Part shown: one piece after another, positions 12,664-23,951 of the stretch
Layout of the letters: each line of letters starts with the position of its first letter
Numbering within the stretch: the stretch's first letter is position 1
From: Panagrolaimus kolymaensis
Lineage: Eukaryota; Nematoda; Chromadorea; Rhabditida; Panagrolaimidae
Direction of reading: 5' to 3'
DNA: 64,000 nt
Assembly (NCBI GenBank): GCA_028622995.1
Contig: JAJQJQ010000014.1
Coordinates: 868,001 to 932,000 of the forward strand
Program-made: the position numbers and the translations under genes
Notes under the pieces: generated by a model
The model's database searches: none
What the model saw: only the letters and a program-made list of their open reading frames with translations
What the model was told of the DNA's origin: nothing

Positions 12664-12875
12664 TACTTCGAGAGAGGGTCGGAATTCTGACCCCTGACAA
12701 CCGACCTACCGACGGAAAGCCTCGAAAAAAAATTGTCGAAAATCCACAGGGAGGAGTACGTAGCCAAAAATTATGTCATTTTTAGTCGTAAGTAAAGAAA
12801 ATTTCTCCAATTTACTCTTAAAAACTTGCTTTAAAAGCATGAATTTCTTAAAAATTTTATTTAAACATTCTTGTT

Positions 12876-13022
12876 TTAGCTCATTACTTCCCATTCGTTG
12901 GTTAAAGTATAAACTGTAACAGTGTCGCCCGCAAAATTTTCATATTTTTGACCACGGCTTTGATTTTGACCCATGCTTGCGGTTGTTGTCTTTTCGTCAA
13001 CTTCTTTTATTCTAAATTTGGT
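12876..13022 (-). CDS. Orphan terminal coding exon, unknown protein
   Basis: A 49-codon open segment on the minus strand follows a good acceptor (TTTTCTTTTAAG) and ends in TAA. It starts TKFRIKEVDEKTTTASMGQN and ends TLTNEWEVMS. Codon use and lack of low complexity look like real protein, with an alternating hydrophobic pattern suggesting beta strands. I could not find upstream exons in 13,023-14,116, so it is probably a fragment carried in with the mobile DNA. Family not recognised. Confidence 0.4.
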   Translation of the reverse strand, partial: TKFRIKEVDEKTTTASMGQNQSRGQKYENFAGDTVTVYTLTNEWEVMS

Positions 13023-14116
13023 CTTAAAAGAAAAAATTTGGGCGCTCAATATTAAAGGATTATTGTGTTACGTTTATTTTCAAAGCTTATTATGTAACTG
13101 AAAATTATTATCCTCTTTGGTAATTCAATTTAAAAAAGCCAACTTTTTATGCAAAAAATGTACGAGTGTTGTTTCATTTTTGAAAAATAGAAATGATTTA
13201 TTAGCAACATTTTTTTAAATAGTAAGATTTTACAAGCTTGACAAGAAAATACTAAATCGTTATCACTTAATCATTAACGCCTTAATCGCAAGAATATGCA
13301 TTTTTTAAAATCTTATTAATTTAATCTTTCTAATTAATGGATTAATTTTTTGAATTATTAACAAATAAATCATTCATTTTTGATTTTAAAAAAATGCAGG
13401 TTTATCTAAAAAAAATTTGCTTATCAAGAATTCTTGTTGCTCTTAAATACGGTTGATCGCTAAATAAACTCAGAGTAACAAAATTTTATATTAAAAACTT
13501 TTGTTTTTGCTTAAAAAGAGATTGATAAACACTCTATATCGAAACCATGTTTTTGATACTTGCCCATTCTGTATTGTACTTTTTTGTTACAATTTTTTGA
13601 AGGTACAATAATTTTAATCATTTTAATTCCATATATAATTTTTTTAATTTTAAAATTTTTTACAACTTTCGAAAGTTCCAAGTATTTTAGAAATTTAAAA
13701 TACTTAATTATTTACAAAACAAACTTCATTAAAAATCTTTTAATAATTCTTCAAGATATTAGTGATTAATTTTATATCCCATTCAGAATAAATGTTATTG
13801 GTATAAAAAAAATAAAAAATAAGAATTGTAAAAAACCGGGATTAACTATTATGATCTTAAAATTAAGTTTTGTTTTGTAATAAATATCCAGTGGCTAAAT
13901 TCGGGGAAAATTTAAGGATTTTTTTTATGAGAATCATAAAAGCTTTAATGCATCTGATGGAAAGCACAACAATCCTTGACATGAGATAAAGATTTTAATC
14001 TTTATAAATAATTTTAATAATGCAGGGTAAAAAGAGGTTTTTTTATATTATTTGACACAAATCATTTAATTCGTGAAAGTCTAAACCCTTCTAAAAACTA
14101 TAATATCGTTTCTTAC
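13023..14116. other. AT-rich filler, no gene seen
   Basis: About 1.1 kb of AT-rich sequence between the orphan exon and the point (about 14,117) where array sequence resumes with the downstream flank of C3. No coding exon, RNA gene or inverted repeat could be supported. Confidence 0.5.
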
Positions 14117-14678
14117 AAATAATTCAAAACAAAAACGAAAAAATATTACCGAACCAAACTACAGAAAAGCTGTTTGCTTTTATTAAATGGTTAAAATCCT
14201 CAATTATCAATCAAAGCCGCGAATTGTTGGTATATTAAAAGTTGTTAGTATTCTTTATTGTCACTGATTGCTAATCACTTTGCTAAAAAAATATCACATG
14301 AATCAATTAAAAGAAAGAAATTTGACTCGTCTTTCAAGTACAAAATTTTTGAGAAAAAAAACATGAAAAAAGCTTTAGAATCTCATCGAACAGAAACATC
14401 TAGGAAAGCCTGCTTGAATTGAGAGAATCTTCGACGAATTTTTCTTTCTTAAAAGTTAATACACTAAAACACGCTAAGAATAAATGAAAACAAAAACTTT
14501 GATTTGCTTGCCGCATTTAAACATATGTACATGCATACCGAGGTTCCACTCCTTTTGTTTTGATAACTACTAAAAAATCTTTGAAAAAACATAAACAAAA
14601 AAGTTTGTGCAAAAACATTTATTATTCAAAACATAAAATACAATAAATAAAATAATTACAAAGTTGCTCTAATTTCCT

Positions 14679-16932
14679 TCAATGTTGTTTCTTCTTCTTC
14701 GTTTTCTTATTTGACTTTGATTTTGACTTCGGCTTTTCGATCCCCACTTCCTTGCTTTGCATCGGTGTTTCTTTTGCTTCTTTCTTTGAATTTGACTTTG
14801 ATCTTTTCTCTTCGGAAGCGTTTGGTGATGAATTTGTTTGAACAAGTTTAGTATCGTCGAAACACTTCGGTTCAATTTGATATGCAGCTTCAATCGAGTT
14901 TGCAGGATAACCAAAAGCATGTCGTTCTTTAACACTTGATTCACGTCGCCAAAATGGAAGTTCACGGCTAAAAATAAGAGAAAATTATTTGTAGCTAAAG
15001 TTAATCCAAAAACATACCGCATAATTGCAAGTGCGCGTCGACGAGATTCATCAGGTTGATTGAGTGAGAAAGCCACGACCAGAAGCAAAGCCATAGAATA
15101 TTTGGGAAGATGTTCTTCATCACCAGGAACCAGATGACCATATTCGAGAGCGAAACATGTAAACTTGATATACTCTGGAGTATCATGATGTTGAAGGAAC
15201 TTTTGAACATTTGATGTTATATGTGTGATATCTCCATTTTTATCAAGTTTCAGACCATGTATTTTCAATTCATCGATCGATTTCTTCCTGAAACATAAAC
15301 CAATATTAGAGAACATTGAATCAAAAGAACATACACAAGACCATTGATGGTAACAAAGACATCACCAATGAAGTTGTAAAGGAGCGAAACTTCGACGCTG
15401 AGAATGTTCTTCTTTGGATCAGGTTTATAGCACCTAAAAATAAAACAAATGAGAAATTCAAACTAAAATAATGAAACCTTACTTTGACATTTTCTCGATC
15501 ATTTCTTTTGCATTTTCACCAAGGAGACCGTTTCTTTTCATTGAATCATAATGTGAACCAAAGGATTGCTTCATGTTGAATGAACGTTGCGATTCCACAC
15601 TATCTCTGTATCGACCACGAAACCTTGAACCAGAACTTCTTGATTTTGCTGATCCCATTTGGAGCGCCCATGGCCTTGATTGCTTCTTGATATTCTTTAA
15701 AGTTAGAGGTTCAACGACGATAGGTTCTTTTGATTCAAACACAGGAGTAGCAGGAAGAAGTTGCGGAGGTTGTTCAGACTCTTCAGTAGCAATAGTTGGT
15801 TGTTCTTTCTTTGGAAGTGATTTTGGCTGCTTCGGTTGTTCCTTTTTCGGCTTTGCTTCAGGCTGCTTCGGTTGTTCTAACTTTGACTTTGATTCAGGCT
15901 GCTTTGGTTGGTCAATCTTTGGTGGAGGAGGAGCTTCTTTTTTCTTCTTTGGAGTTTTTGCTTTTGGAACATTGAGCTTCTTTGGTTCTTCAACTTTTAC
16001 AGCTTCTTTCTTTTCTGGTTGAACTTTTGCATTTTCTTCTTGGTGTTGTTTAACTTCATCACCAATAGTTATACCAGTTAAAGGAAGGTTGTTTAGTTCT
16101 TCTCTCTTCTTTTTGAGCGATCTTTTCCTATAGACGAAGCTGAAAATGATTGTTTAAGTTATTGGTATAAAAAATAAACAAGCTTACATTACGATGCCAA
16201 TGACAATGATGATAACGAAGAACGAAACAATTGCCCATATCCACCATGTACTCGATTCACCAGTTGCCTCTGTGGTGATAATTGTAACAGCTTTTGAAGT
16301 TGATGATGAAGTCGATGTCGATGATGGAGGAACATAAACTTTAGCATTGAGGATTGTGACAGGACATTTTGCTGAAACACGACGAACTTCAATTGTGATT
16401 CTATTTTCTTTATCAACAGCAGGTTCACAGCCCATATCTTCATTTCCACAATAAAATGTTTTGGGAAACTCCATTTGAATAGTAGAAGAACATGGTGGTT
16501 TAAAGAAACTTCTAGGAATAGGTCGAGTTGCAACTTGAACCTTGTTGTCATCAGCATTTAGTAGAAATCCACAAAAGTTTGATTGAGGTTCACAAAGTTT
16601 TGATACATCTTCATATGTTTGAGTTGAAGAAGAACCATAACAAACAAGAACGCTAAAAATTAAAGCAAAAGGTAAATCATTTATAAAAACCTAAAAGATT
16701 AAACTTACTATCCACGACAGCCAACTAAATCCACTTCAAAATCCAAACGTCCATTTGTAAGAACAAGTTGAGCAGTTCCATGAGACATTATTCTTACTCC
16801 ACCATTTATTGTTTCTTCAAATTGAGGATGATCATCGGAGACAAGTTCATTGTTGATATTTCTTAAAGTTGAAACATTTCCAGAATTTACAGCAACGAAG
16901 AAGAAGAAAAACAGGAGCGACGAAACGAGCAT
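14679..16932 (-). CDS. Uncharacterised single-pass membrane protein, copy C3
   Basis: Exons: 16932-16709, 16652-16188, 16139-15483, 15433-15335, 15287-15018 and 14967-14679, giving 667 residues, the longest of the five. Domain order as in C1. The ectodomain Cys positions and the Ser/Thr stalk are kept. The membrane span ends GIVI/FVYRKRS, with a few changes from C2. The repeat exon is almost identical to C2, and the last exon is closer to C1/C4. Divergently placed to A2, about 1 kb away. Confidence 0.85.
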
Positions 16933-17975
16933 TCTTTTTTTCTGTCGACGACTGCAAGCAACGGTTTCAAAAAGCGAAGAATGAAAGATTTATGAGCAAT
17001 ACTAATTGCTTATAACGGATTTTGATGGTTGTAAAGAATTTTGTTAAAATTTGCATAAATGCAAAAAAGCGTCATTGATTTGATTGCAAAATAAAAAGTT
17101 TAGATAGAAAAATGGGTTCCGTTCTTATTTTTCTCCTTCAAAAACAAAAAAATGAAAAAAAGATCAAACTTTGTTTGGGGCGCTACGACGAAAGATGCTT
17201 TATTTTGCAAAAAATACAATGGATGGAAGTAAATTTATTGCGTTAATTGAGGTTTTTTGAAGGATATTATTATTTGCTCTTGCTAAAAGCAAGAGCTTTC
17301 CAAAATTTATAATTTTTCCAATGCCGCAATAAAGGGCAATGGTTTTTAATACGAACCTTTATAGGATCGATTTAGATCAAATTTAAAATCCTTGGATTAA
17401 TTTCAAATTCGGCGGGCTAATAATGAAATGGATGAATCAAAAGTGTGTGGAAGAGAGCCAAAGAAATTACTCTTTCCTGCAGTTTTTGTTATTTTTTTTG
17501 CTGCAACCATTTCATTTATTCATCCAAAATTTTTGATACATTTTTCCTCTCATTTTTTTGGATAAAAAAGATACACACACTAATCAGTAAAATTATAAAA
17601 ATTGGTTTATTGTTTCTAAATTTGTTTTAAATGGAGGAAATCAGTTAGAAATGCTATTGATATGATATTTTTACTTTTGAAGCAGATATTTTTTTGCTAT
17701 TTGACTCCAACATTATTTCTAAATATGTGATTTCTAGTTTTTTTAGTTCCAATAATTTTCGCTTTTTCTTTTCTCACAGTTTATTATTACCAATAAAAAA
17801 ATTTTTTTGTAATATAACAAAGACGAGAAAATTTGTTTTATTGTTTTAGCTTTTTATTGTTTCTTCATCTTGAGAGAAAGACAATTACAGAAAAAAAGGA
17901 ATGTAAAAAAATTGAGAATTTTTGCTTTGATTTTTCATTTCAAAGTTTTGTCATTTTTCTTTTTCTTCTCATAAT
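16933..17975. promoter_or_regulatory. Divergent upstream region between C3 and A2
   Basis: This 1-kb stretch repeats at 26,161-27,003 (before B3) and 31,914-32,905 (before the lectin gene), so it is the shared upstream region of C and its divergent neighbour. It contains GTCGACGACTGCAAGC just above the C start. At 17,427-17,560 it has a short frame beginning MDESKVCGREPKKL, present with frameshifts in all three copies. Homology with the lectin copy ends at about 17,968, just before the first SOAT-like codons. Confidence 0.6.
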
Positions 17976-20335
17976 CGACCATTAATTTTTAAAGAAAAAG
18001 AATTTAAAATTCGTCCATCTCTTTTAACGTAAGTTTTAGCATCTAACTTCGAGGAATTTTTTAAGTAATTTTTGATAAATTTTTCATTGCAGAACTCTTT
18101 TCGATGAATCATCTGGTGTTGTATTTAATTTTATTGTTGGTATATTTATTTTACTTTTCTTAGCTACTATTACGGGTGATATTGTTAAATATGGAAAGTA
18201 AGTTATCGAAAACACACAAAAACTGCCGATGAAAACTTTATTGGATTTGCAATGAAGAATTAATTTTTTTGGATTTTTTATCAAAAGTTTATTGACGATT
18301 TTGATTCTTTGATTAAATTAAAAAAATAATAATTCATTTTTAGCCCATTGAATCATTTATGGCTAATTTTATGGAATTTTAATCAATTGCCATTAACCAT
18401 GGCTGTTTGGTCTGTGATGTTTGGATCAACCTTTTTAGTTTATGCTGGATTAAAATATTGGTCTTTAATTCCATCCAAATCCATCACTTTAGTTTCTGAA
18501 GCTCCATGGCTAACAATTTTAATTGGATATTTTATAACATTTTTTTATTTATCATTAAAATTTTTATTTAAATCTCATCTTAATCCTGCTTGCAGTTTTA
18601 TAATTACATGTGAAAATGTATGCTTGTTTTGAGAATTAAGAATATTTTTTTCTGAGTTTTAAAATTTAAATAATTTTGTTTTATAGACTCGAATTGCAAT
18701 GAAAGTTTATGCATTTGTTCGAGAAAACATTCCACGAGGAATTCAACAAAAACTTGCGATTAATGATGGAAGTAAAAAAATTTTAATTGGTGAAGGAATT
18801 CAACATTGGCCCACTCCACAACAATATATTTATTTCTTTTTTTGCCCTTCATTTTTATATCGTGATAGTTATCCTATGTAAGTATATTTATTTTATCCCT
18901 TTTTTTATCTTTGATTGAATGCAAAAAAAATATGCAAAAATAAGATTGAGCCTCCCCGCAAAAAGCTTGACAAGTTTGTTCCTTGTAAACTTTAATTCTT
19001 GCTTTGTAATTGCGCAACGAGAAAAAAAAATTGGAAGCTTGTTTTTATCGTAAAAAAGAATGCCATTTTTATTTTAAAAAATAAAGAAAAAACTTATAAC
19101 TTAGTATCTTACCGTGAAAAGGCCCGTAAATATGTTTTAGTCACAATGGCCTCACAAATATTGGTTTTATAATTTGTAAATTTTTTAAATCTAATTTTAT
19201 TATTTTTTGCAGGACTGAAACTCGTTCATGGAATTTGGTGGCTAAACATTTGGCTCAAGCTTTAGGATGCATTTATTTTGTGAATCTTGTATTTATTCAA
19301 TTTATTTATCCCCAATTTGAACCTATAAATTATAATAAAGTTTCTGTTGGTGAATTGGTTTATTCTATTTTCCCTGCAATTATTCCTGGTGGATTTTGTT
19401 TATTAATGCTTTTTTATGGCCTTCTTCATTGTTGGTTAAATATGTTTTCAGAAGCCATGTATTTTGGTGATCGACTTTTTTATGCTGTAAGAAAAACCAT
19501 TTTTTTTTTCAAATATTAAAAAATGTCGTTGCTAAATTTTTTTTTCTAAAATTAAACTTAATTTTAACTTTCATTTTTGAGCTTTGACTCGCCAATATTT
19601 TTTATGTGAAAATACCATTACTTAATTTTGTCGCTATTTTTTGCCCCAAAATTAATCAAACAATAATTTTAAATAAATTTGTCGTTTTGTAGAATTGGTG
19701 GTCATCTCGAAATATGGCTGAATATTATCGAAATTGGAATCTTGTCGTTCATGAATGGCTTTATGCTTATGTTTATAAAGATTTAGCCATGGTTAGCTTT
19801 TTTATTTTTACGGCTTTAATAAACCTTTGTCATGCCCCTTTTTAATTGCTCAATTTTCAAATCGACTTAATTTTTAGTTAATCGGTGGCAAAAAAGGCTT
19901 GAAAACCGCTCAAGTCGCTGTATTCTTTTTATCTGCTTTTTTTCATGAATATTGGTTTGGAGTTTCATTAAGAATTTTTTATCCAATTATGTTTGTACTT
20001 TATTTTATTTTTGGAGGTAATAATTTCTCCTAAAATTAAAAAAAAAATGAGTTTTTCTTTAGGAATCTTTTTCTTTGTTTCTCGATTAATTACTGTTCCA
20101 TATGCATGGAATATTTCGCTATGGTTTAATTTACTTATTGGTTTGTCACTTTTACATATTTATTTTTTTTGAACAGCAAAAAAATTATGGAGATTAAAAA
20201 CAAATCTTTTCTTTTTTAGGTACGGGTATGTTTGTTTCATGTTATGCAACGGAATGGTATGCAAGGCAAAGATGTGAAACATATTATAATAATCAATTTA
20301 TGGATGTTTTAATGCCTCGTCTTTGGACTTGTTAA
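17976..20335 (+). CDS. Sterol O-acyltransferase-like enzyme, copy A2, apparently lacking its 5' end
   Basis: Exons: about 17976-18028, 18093-18197, 18344-18617, 18687-18877, 19213-19486, 19693-19791, 19878-20016, 20063-20140 and 20220-20335, giving about 445 residues, nearly identical to A1. The first segment ([18 protein letters not shown]) aligns with the residues just before the first membrane span of SOAT. About 100 N-terminal residues of a normal SOAT are missing. I find no in-frame ATG or convincing acceptor for this segment. The sequence upstream belongs to a different gene neighbourhood (see 32,100-32,916). The catalytic-His segment and the FYANWWS variant are present. Likely a 5'-truncated copy; whether any protein is made is unknown. 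Confidence 0.75.
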
Positions 20336-21581
20336 AGAAATTTATTTAATTTTCGGAAAATAAATTTTGTGTGAATAAAAATAATTTTTTGATAATAAAA
20401 ATGTGCCGTGCATTTTGAAGCTAATAATAATTTTTTTGTTTCGATGCACTTTTAAGAGACAAAGTTGTTTTTTTTTTCTCATAAAAAAATAAGAAAAAAG
20501 TTGTAAGGTGTTTGCTGAATTCATTTTGAAATCTGTGTGAAAAAATTTTGTAAAAATAACTACTTTTCAAACAAAAAAAAACCCGAAAAATAAATTTATA
20601 TATTTCTGTGCACTTGAATTCATTCTTTTTTAAAACCAAAGACTATAAAAGTCCATAAAATACTTTTTCTCATACTTGACGTAAAAAAATTTTATATAAA
20701 AGTTTTATGAAACATAAAAGAACTAAACTTTTCATCGCAATAAACTTTTTCATTTTGTCTCGTCAAACTACTACAACAACTTTTCCCAAATAACAATAGT
20801 CTAGCCAATAAATAAACTAGAGGATGTAAAACAAATACAAAATTTGTTAATTTTTTGAATCAAAGCTACAGGATTTTTTGACAAAAGGCATAAATTTTTC
20901 AGTAACGTCATTTAAAAAAAATAAAACAATGCAATGCAAAAAAAGTTATTATTCCTCGATAAACAAAGCTTGGAAAATAAAGTACAGAATTTTTTCGTTC
21001 CTTGTTTGTTTGAGTTTAGATGGAAAAACAAAAACAAAGTTCGTGGAAACTTTTTGTAAATTTTTTTTTGATGTTTAACCAAAGCTACAAAACTAATCAC
21101 ACAGCAATCCAATGCAAAATTAATTTATTTACTAACATATTAATTTTGCGGTTATAGGATTTGTAAAGTGGGAAAAAAGCAACAAGAAAAACAAGGAAAA
21201 AACAATTACAGGAATTCATTAACCCATTATGTCTTTTCTGAGTTCTTTGGACTAAAGTAAATTTAAAGGAAGAAACTTTAACAAAAAAAATAAATAATTC
21301 CCACGTGAACATTCAAATTTTTTACGAAACCTTTTTCCAGAAAATGACGCCTTGTAGCTCAAAGAAAAGCCCAGAGAAATATGTATGGGTGTTGTTACGT
21401 CCACTTTTTTTTTTAAAAGAAACTGAATGGTCTTGGTTTTCTTTAATAATAAACTTTTTTTTATGTGAAAATTATAATTAATAATTTTTTTATAGTATAA
21501 AATAATTTAAAAAAAAAATACACGCATAAAAGGAAAATAAAATTTTATAATAAACCTTCAATTTTTGACCCACCTCGGCAA
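20336..21581. other. A2-B2 spacer, no gene seen
   Basis: Counterpart of 2,263-3,524. The first 780 bp have diverged by substitutions and small indels, while the last 460 bp remain nearly identical. The border of high identity near 21,118 suggests either conversion or selection on the receptor's upstream region. Confidence 0.55.
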
Positions 21582-22899
21582 ATGGCTACGGTAAACAACT
21601 CTTCAGCAGCAACTTTAATGGAATCAATATTTGAAATTTCTAAATATTTTACTCATACTTTTGCATGCTCTTGTCGAGCGTTAGAAACTTTATTAGTTAT
21701 TTTTATAACAGCTCAATATTTTAAAGATAATTCTAAATTTCGTTCAGCATATTTTTTAATTTTAAATATGGGTTATGTAACTGATTTAGTTATGTTCGAT
21801 CATTGGTTATGGCCAATGGATCAAATTACATATTTATTTACCATTATATTTCATGAATGGCATAATACATATTTTTTGAGCATTTGGAATGCAGCTTTAT
21901 GTTGTAATCGATGCACAGCTTTAGCCTTTCCATTAAAACATGAAAAAGTTAGTTTTTGTTTGTTTTTATTAAATAAAAAAATCATGAAAAGCTAAACTAT
22001 GGCGTCTTGCAAATAAAATGAAAAAAAGAATTCCATTCGCTTGAGTAATAAAAAGATATTAGACTTTTTATTTTTTATTTGAAATGAGGCTTTAAAAATA
22101 TGTAAATTTTACAGATAAAATTCCCAACTCAAAGTTTTAGCTAAAAAAAATGGTTTCAAATTGTTAAAATTAAAAAAAAAGTTTTCTCGAAACTAAAGCA
22201 TTAAATTATCAAAACGACCTATTCGAAAATCATAATTTTTTCCTGCTAACTTTTTAATTCATATTTTGTTTTCCTTTATTTCCAAAAAAAATCAAAATTA
22301 AAGAATAACTTTTTATTTGTTTATTTTTTCAGATTTGGACCTTTAAAACTATGTGTTTCATTGTTCCATTAATGATATTTTTTCCATTCATAATAGATGG
22401 ATATGAACTTTTTCTTATTGAATGCAACATAAAAGATTTAATTTCCACTTGTGTATCTTTTAGAATTTCATATTATTTTAAAGCTACAATCGTTAATGTA
22501 ATCGTAAATATTTTTGGTATTCTTTTTATTATTTTTTCCATGTATAAATCCAGTAAACTCAAGTACCACACGATGCAAGATAAAATTGAAAGGCGTTTAA
22601 TTTATCAAGCAATATTTTCATCAATTTTTCAATTAATTTATTTTTTATTAAATGGAATTTCAACCTTTTTTTCATCTGATATTAAAACCCTTTATCTTGT
22701 GGGTTATTTTTCACAAATTATTTATCATTTTCATCATTATGCGGTAATGATCACACATTTTATTTTTAGTCCCATATTTAAAATAGCATTCTTTAATTTT
22801 TATCATATTTCATTTTTACTTAAAAATAAAAATGCGACCAAAGTTGTTATTATTCCTTCAAGGGTTCAAACTATTTCATCTCGATTACCCACTGTTTGA
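21582..22899 (+). CDS. Serpentine chemoreceptor, Srg/Srv-like, copy B2
   Basis: Exons 21582-21947 and 22333-22899 give 310 residues, same structure as B1. Differences are few: IGYV to MGYV, MFAHWL to MFDHWL (a charged residue in or near a membrane segment) and one change in STFISSD. The NRCTALAFPL motif and both splice sites are intact. A 346-bp element has inserted four bases after the stop codon, so the 3' UTR differs from B1, but coding is unaffected. Confidence 0.85.
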
Positions 22900-22903
22900 A
22901 TGA

Positions 22904-23249
22904 GTCGCGTGGCGCAGCTCCTAGCACATTCAAACTTCCCGCCTCTCAAACTCTTGCTCGTGCTCTTGCTTCCTGAATCTCAAACAGAATGCTCCACTCA
23001 ATCAAAGAAATGAAGTCAGCCAAATGGCAGCCTAAATTCTCTCTTCGTAGCTTTTGTTTGTTAGCTTTTCCTTAGTTAGTGGTGTTATCATGTGTTCATC
23101 TGTGCTGGTTGTTGTTTATCCTGAATAAATATGTTTGTGAAATGCTCTTGTGTTTATTTGGATGATCCCAGCTGCAGAAGATACAACCAACTCCCAAAGA
23201 ACTCTTCTTCCTAAACCTCGACGAAACCAATATCTGTCACCGCGTGACA
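22904..23249. mobile_element. 346-bp inserted element with 5-bp target duplication
   Basis: The matching site downstream of B1 reads TTTGAATGAATTG without interruption. Here the element is flanked by AATGA on both sides (22,899-22,903 and 23,250-23,254). The ends are imperfect inverted repeats (GTCGCGTG at left; the right end read inverted begins TGTCACGCG). It is GC-richer than its surroundings and contains AATAAA near 23,125. The left end TGGCGCAG...TAGC resembles a tRNA-type A box, so a SINE is possible. The 5-bp duplication and GTCGCG-like end equally suggest a small solo LTR. Confidence 0.75.
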
Positions 23250-23951
23250 AATGAATTGTTCGAAATTCATTTTCTTGTTTGTTTGTTAATTTTTTGATTG
23301 AATAAAAAAATAAAATAGTTATCTTTATTAAAAAATGCAATAAAACATAACCTTTATTGACACTTAAAAAATATTATTTTGTTGTTTACAAATAATTCAA
23401 AACAAATACGAAAAAATATTACCGAACCAAACTACAGAAAAGCTGTTTGCTTTTATTAAATGGTTAAAATCCTCAATTATCAATCAAAGCCGCGAATTGT
23501 TGGTATATTAAAAGTTGTTAGTATTCTTTATTGTCACTGATTGCTAATCACTTTGCTAAAAAAATATCACATGAATCAATTAAAAGAAAGAAATTTGACT
23601 CGTCTTTCAAGTACAAAATTTTTGAGAAAAAAAACATGAAAAAAGCTTTAGAATCTCATCGAACAGAAACATCTAGGAAAGCCTGCTTGAATTGAGAGAA
23701 TCTTCGACGAATTTTTCTTTCTTAAAAGTTAATACACTAAAACACGCTAAGAATAAATGAAAACAAAAACTTTGATTTGCTTGCCGCATTTAAACATATG
23801 TACATGCATACCGAGGTTCCACTCCTTTTGTTTTGATAACTACTAAAAAATCTTTGAAAAAACATAAACAAAAAAGTTTGTGCAAAAACATTTATTATTC
23901 AAAACATAAAATACAATAAATAAAATAATTACAAAGTTGCTCTAATTTCCT

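Larger units (their letters stand above)
10592..12696. mobile_element. hAT-like element with Helitron helicase fragment inside
   Basis: The left end CAGGGATGGTCGGAATTCCG is a typical hAT terminus. A weaker inverted match (CGGAATTCTGACCCCTG) ends at 12,696. Inside lie a C-terminal hAT transposase fragment (+) and a Helitron-type helicase fragment (-) that meet at about 11,402-11,412. C2's flank is cleanly interrupted at 10,592, exactly where the matching C3 flank continues. I found no convincing 8-bp target duplication, so this is a decayed composite rather than a fresh insertion. Confidence 0.65.
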
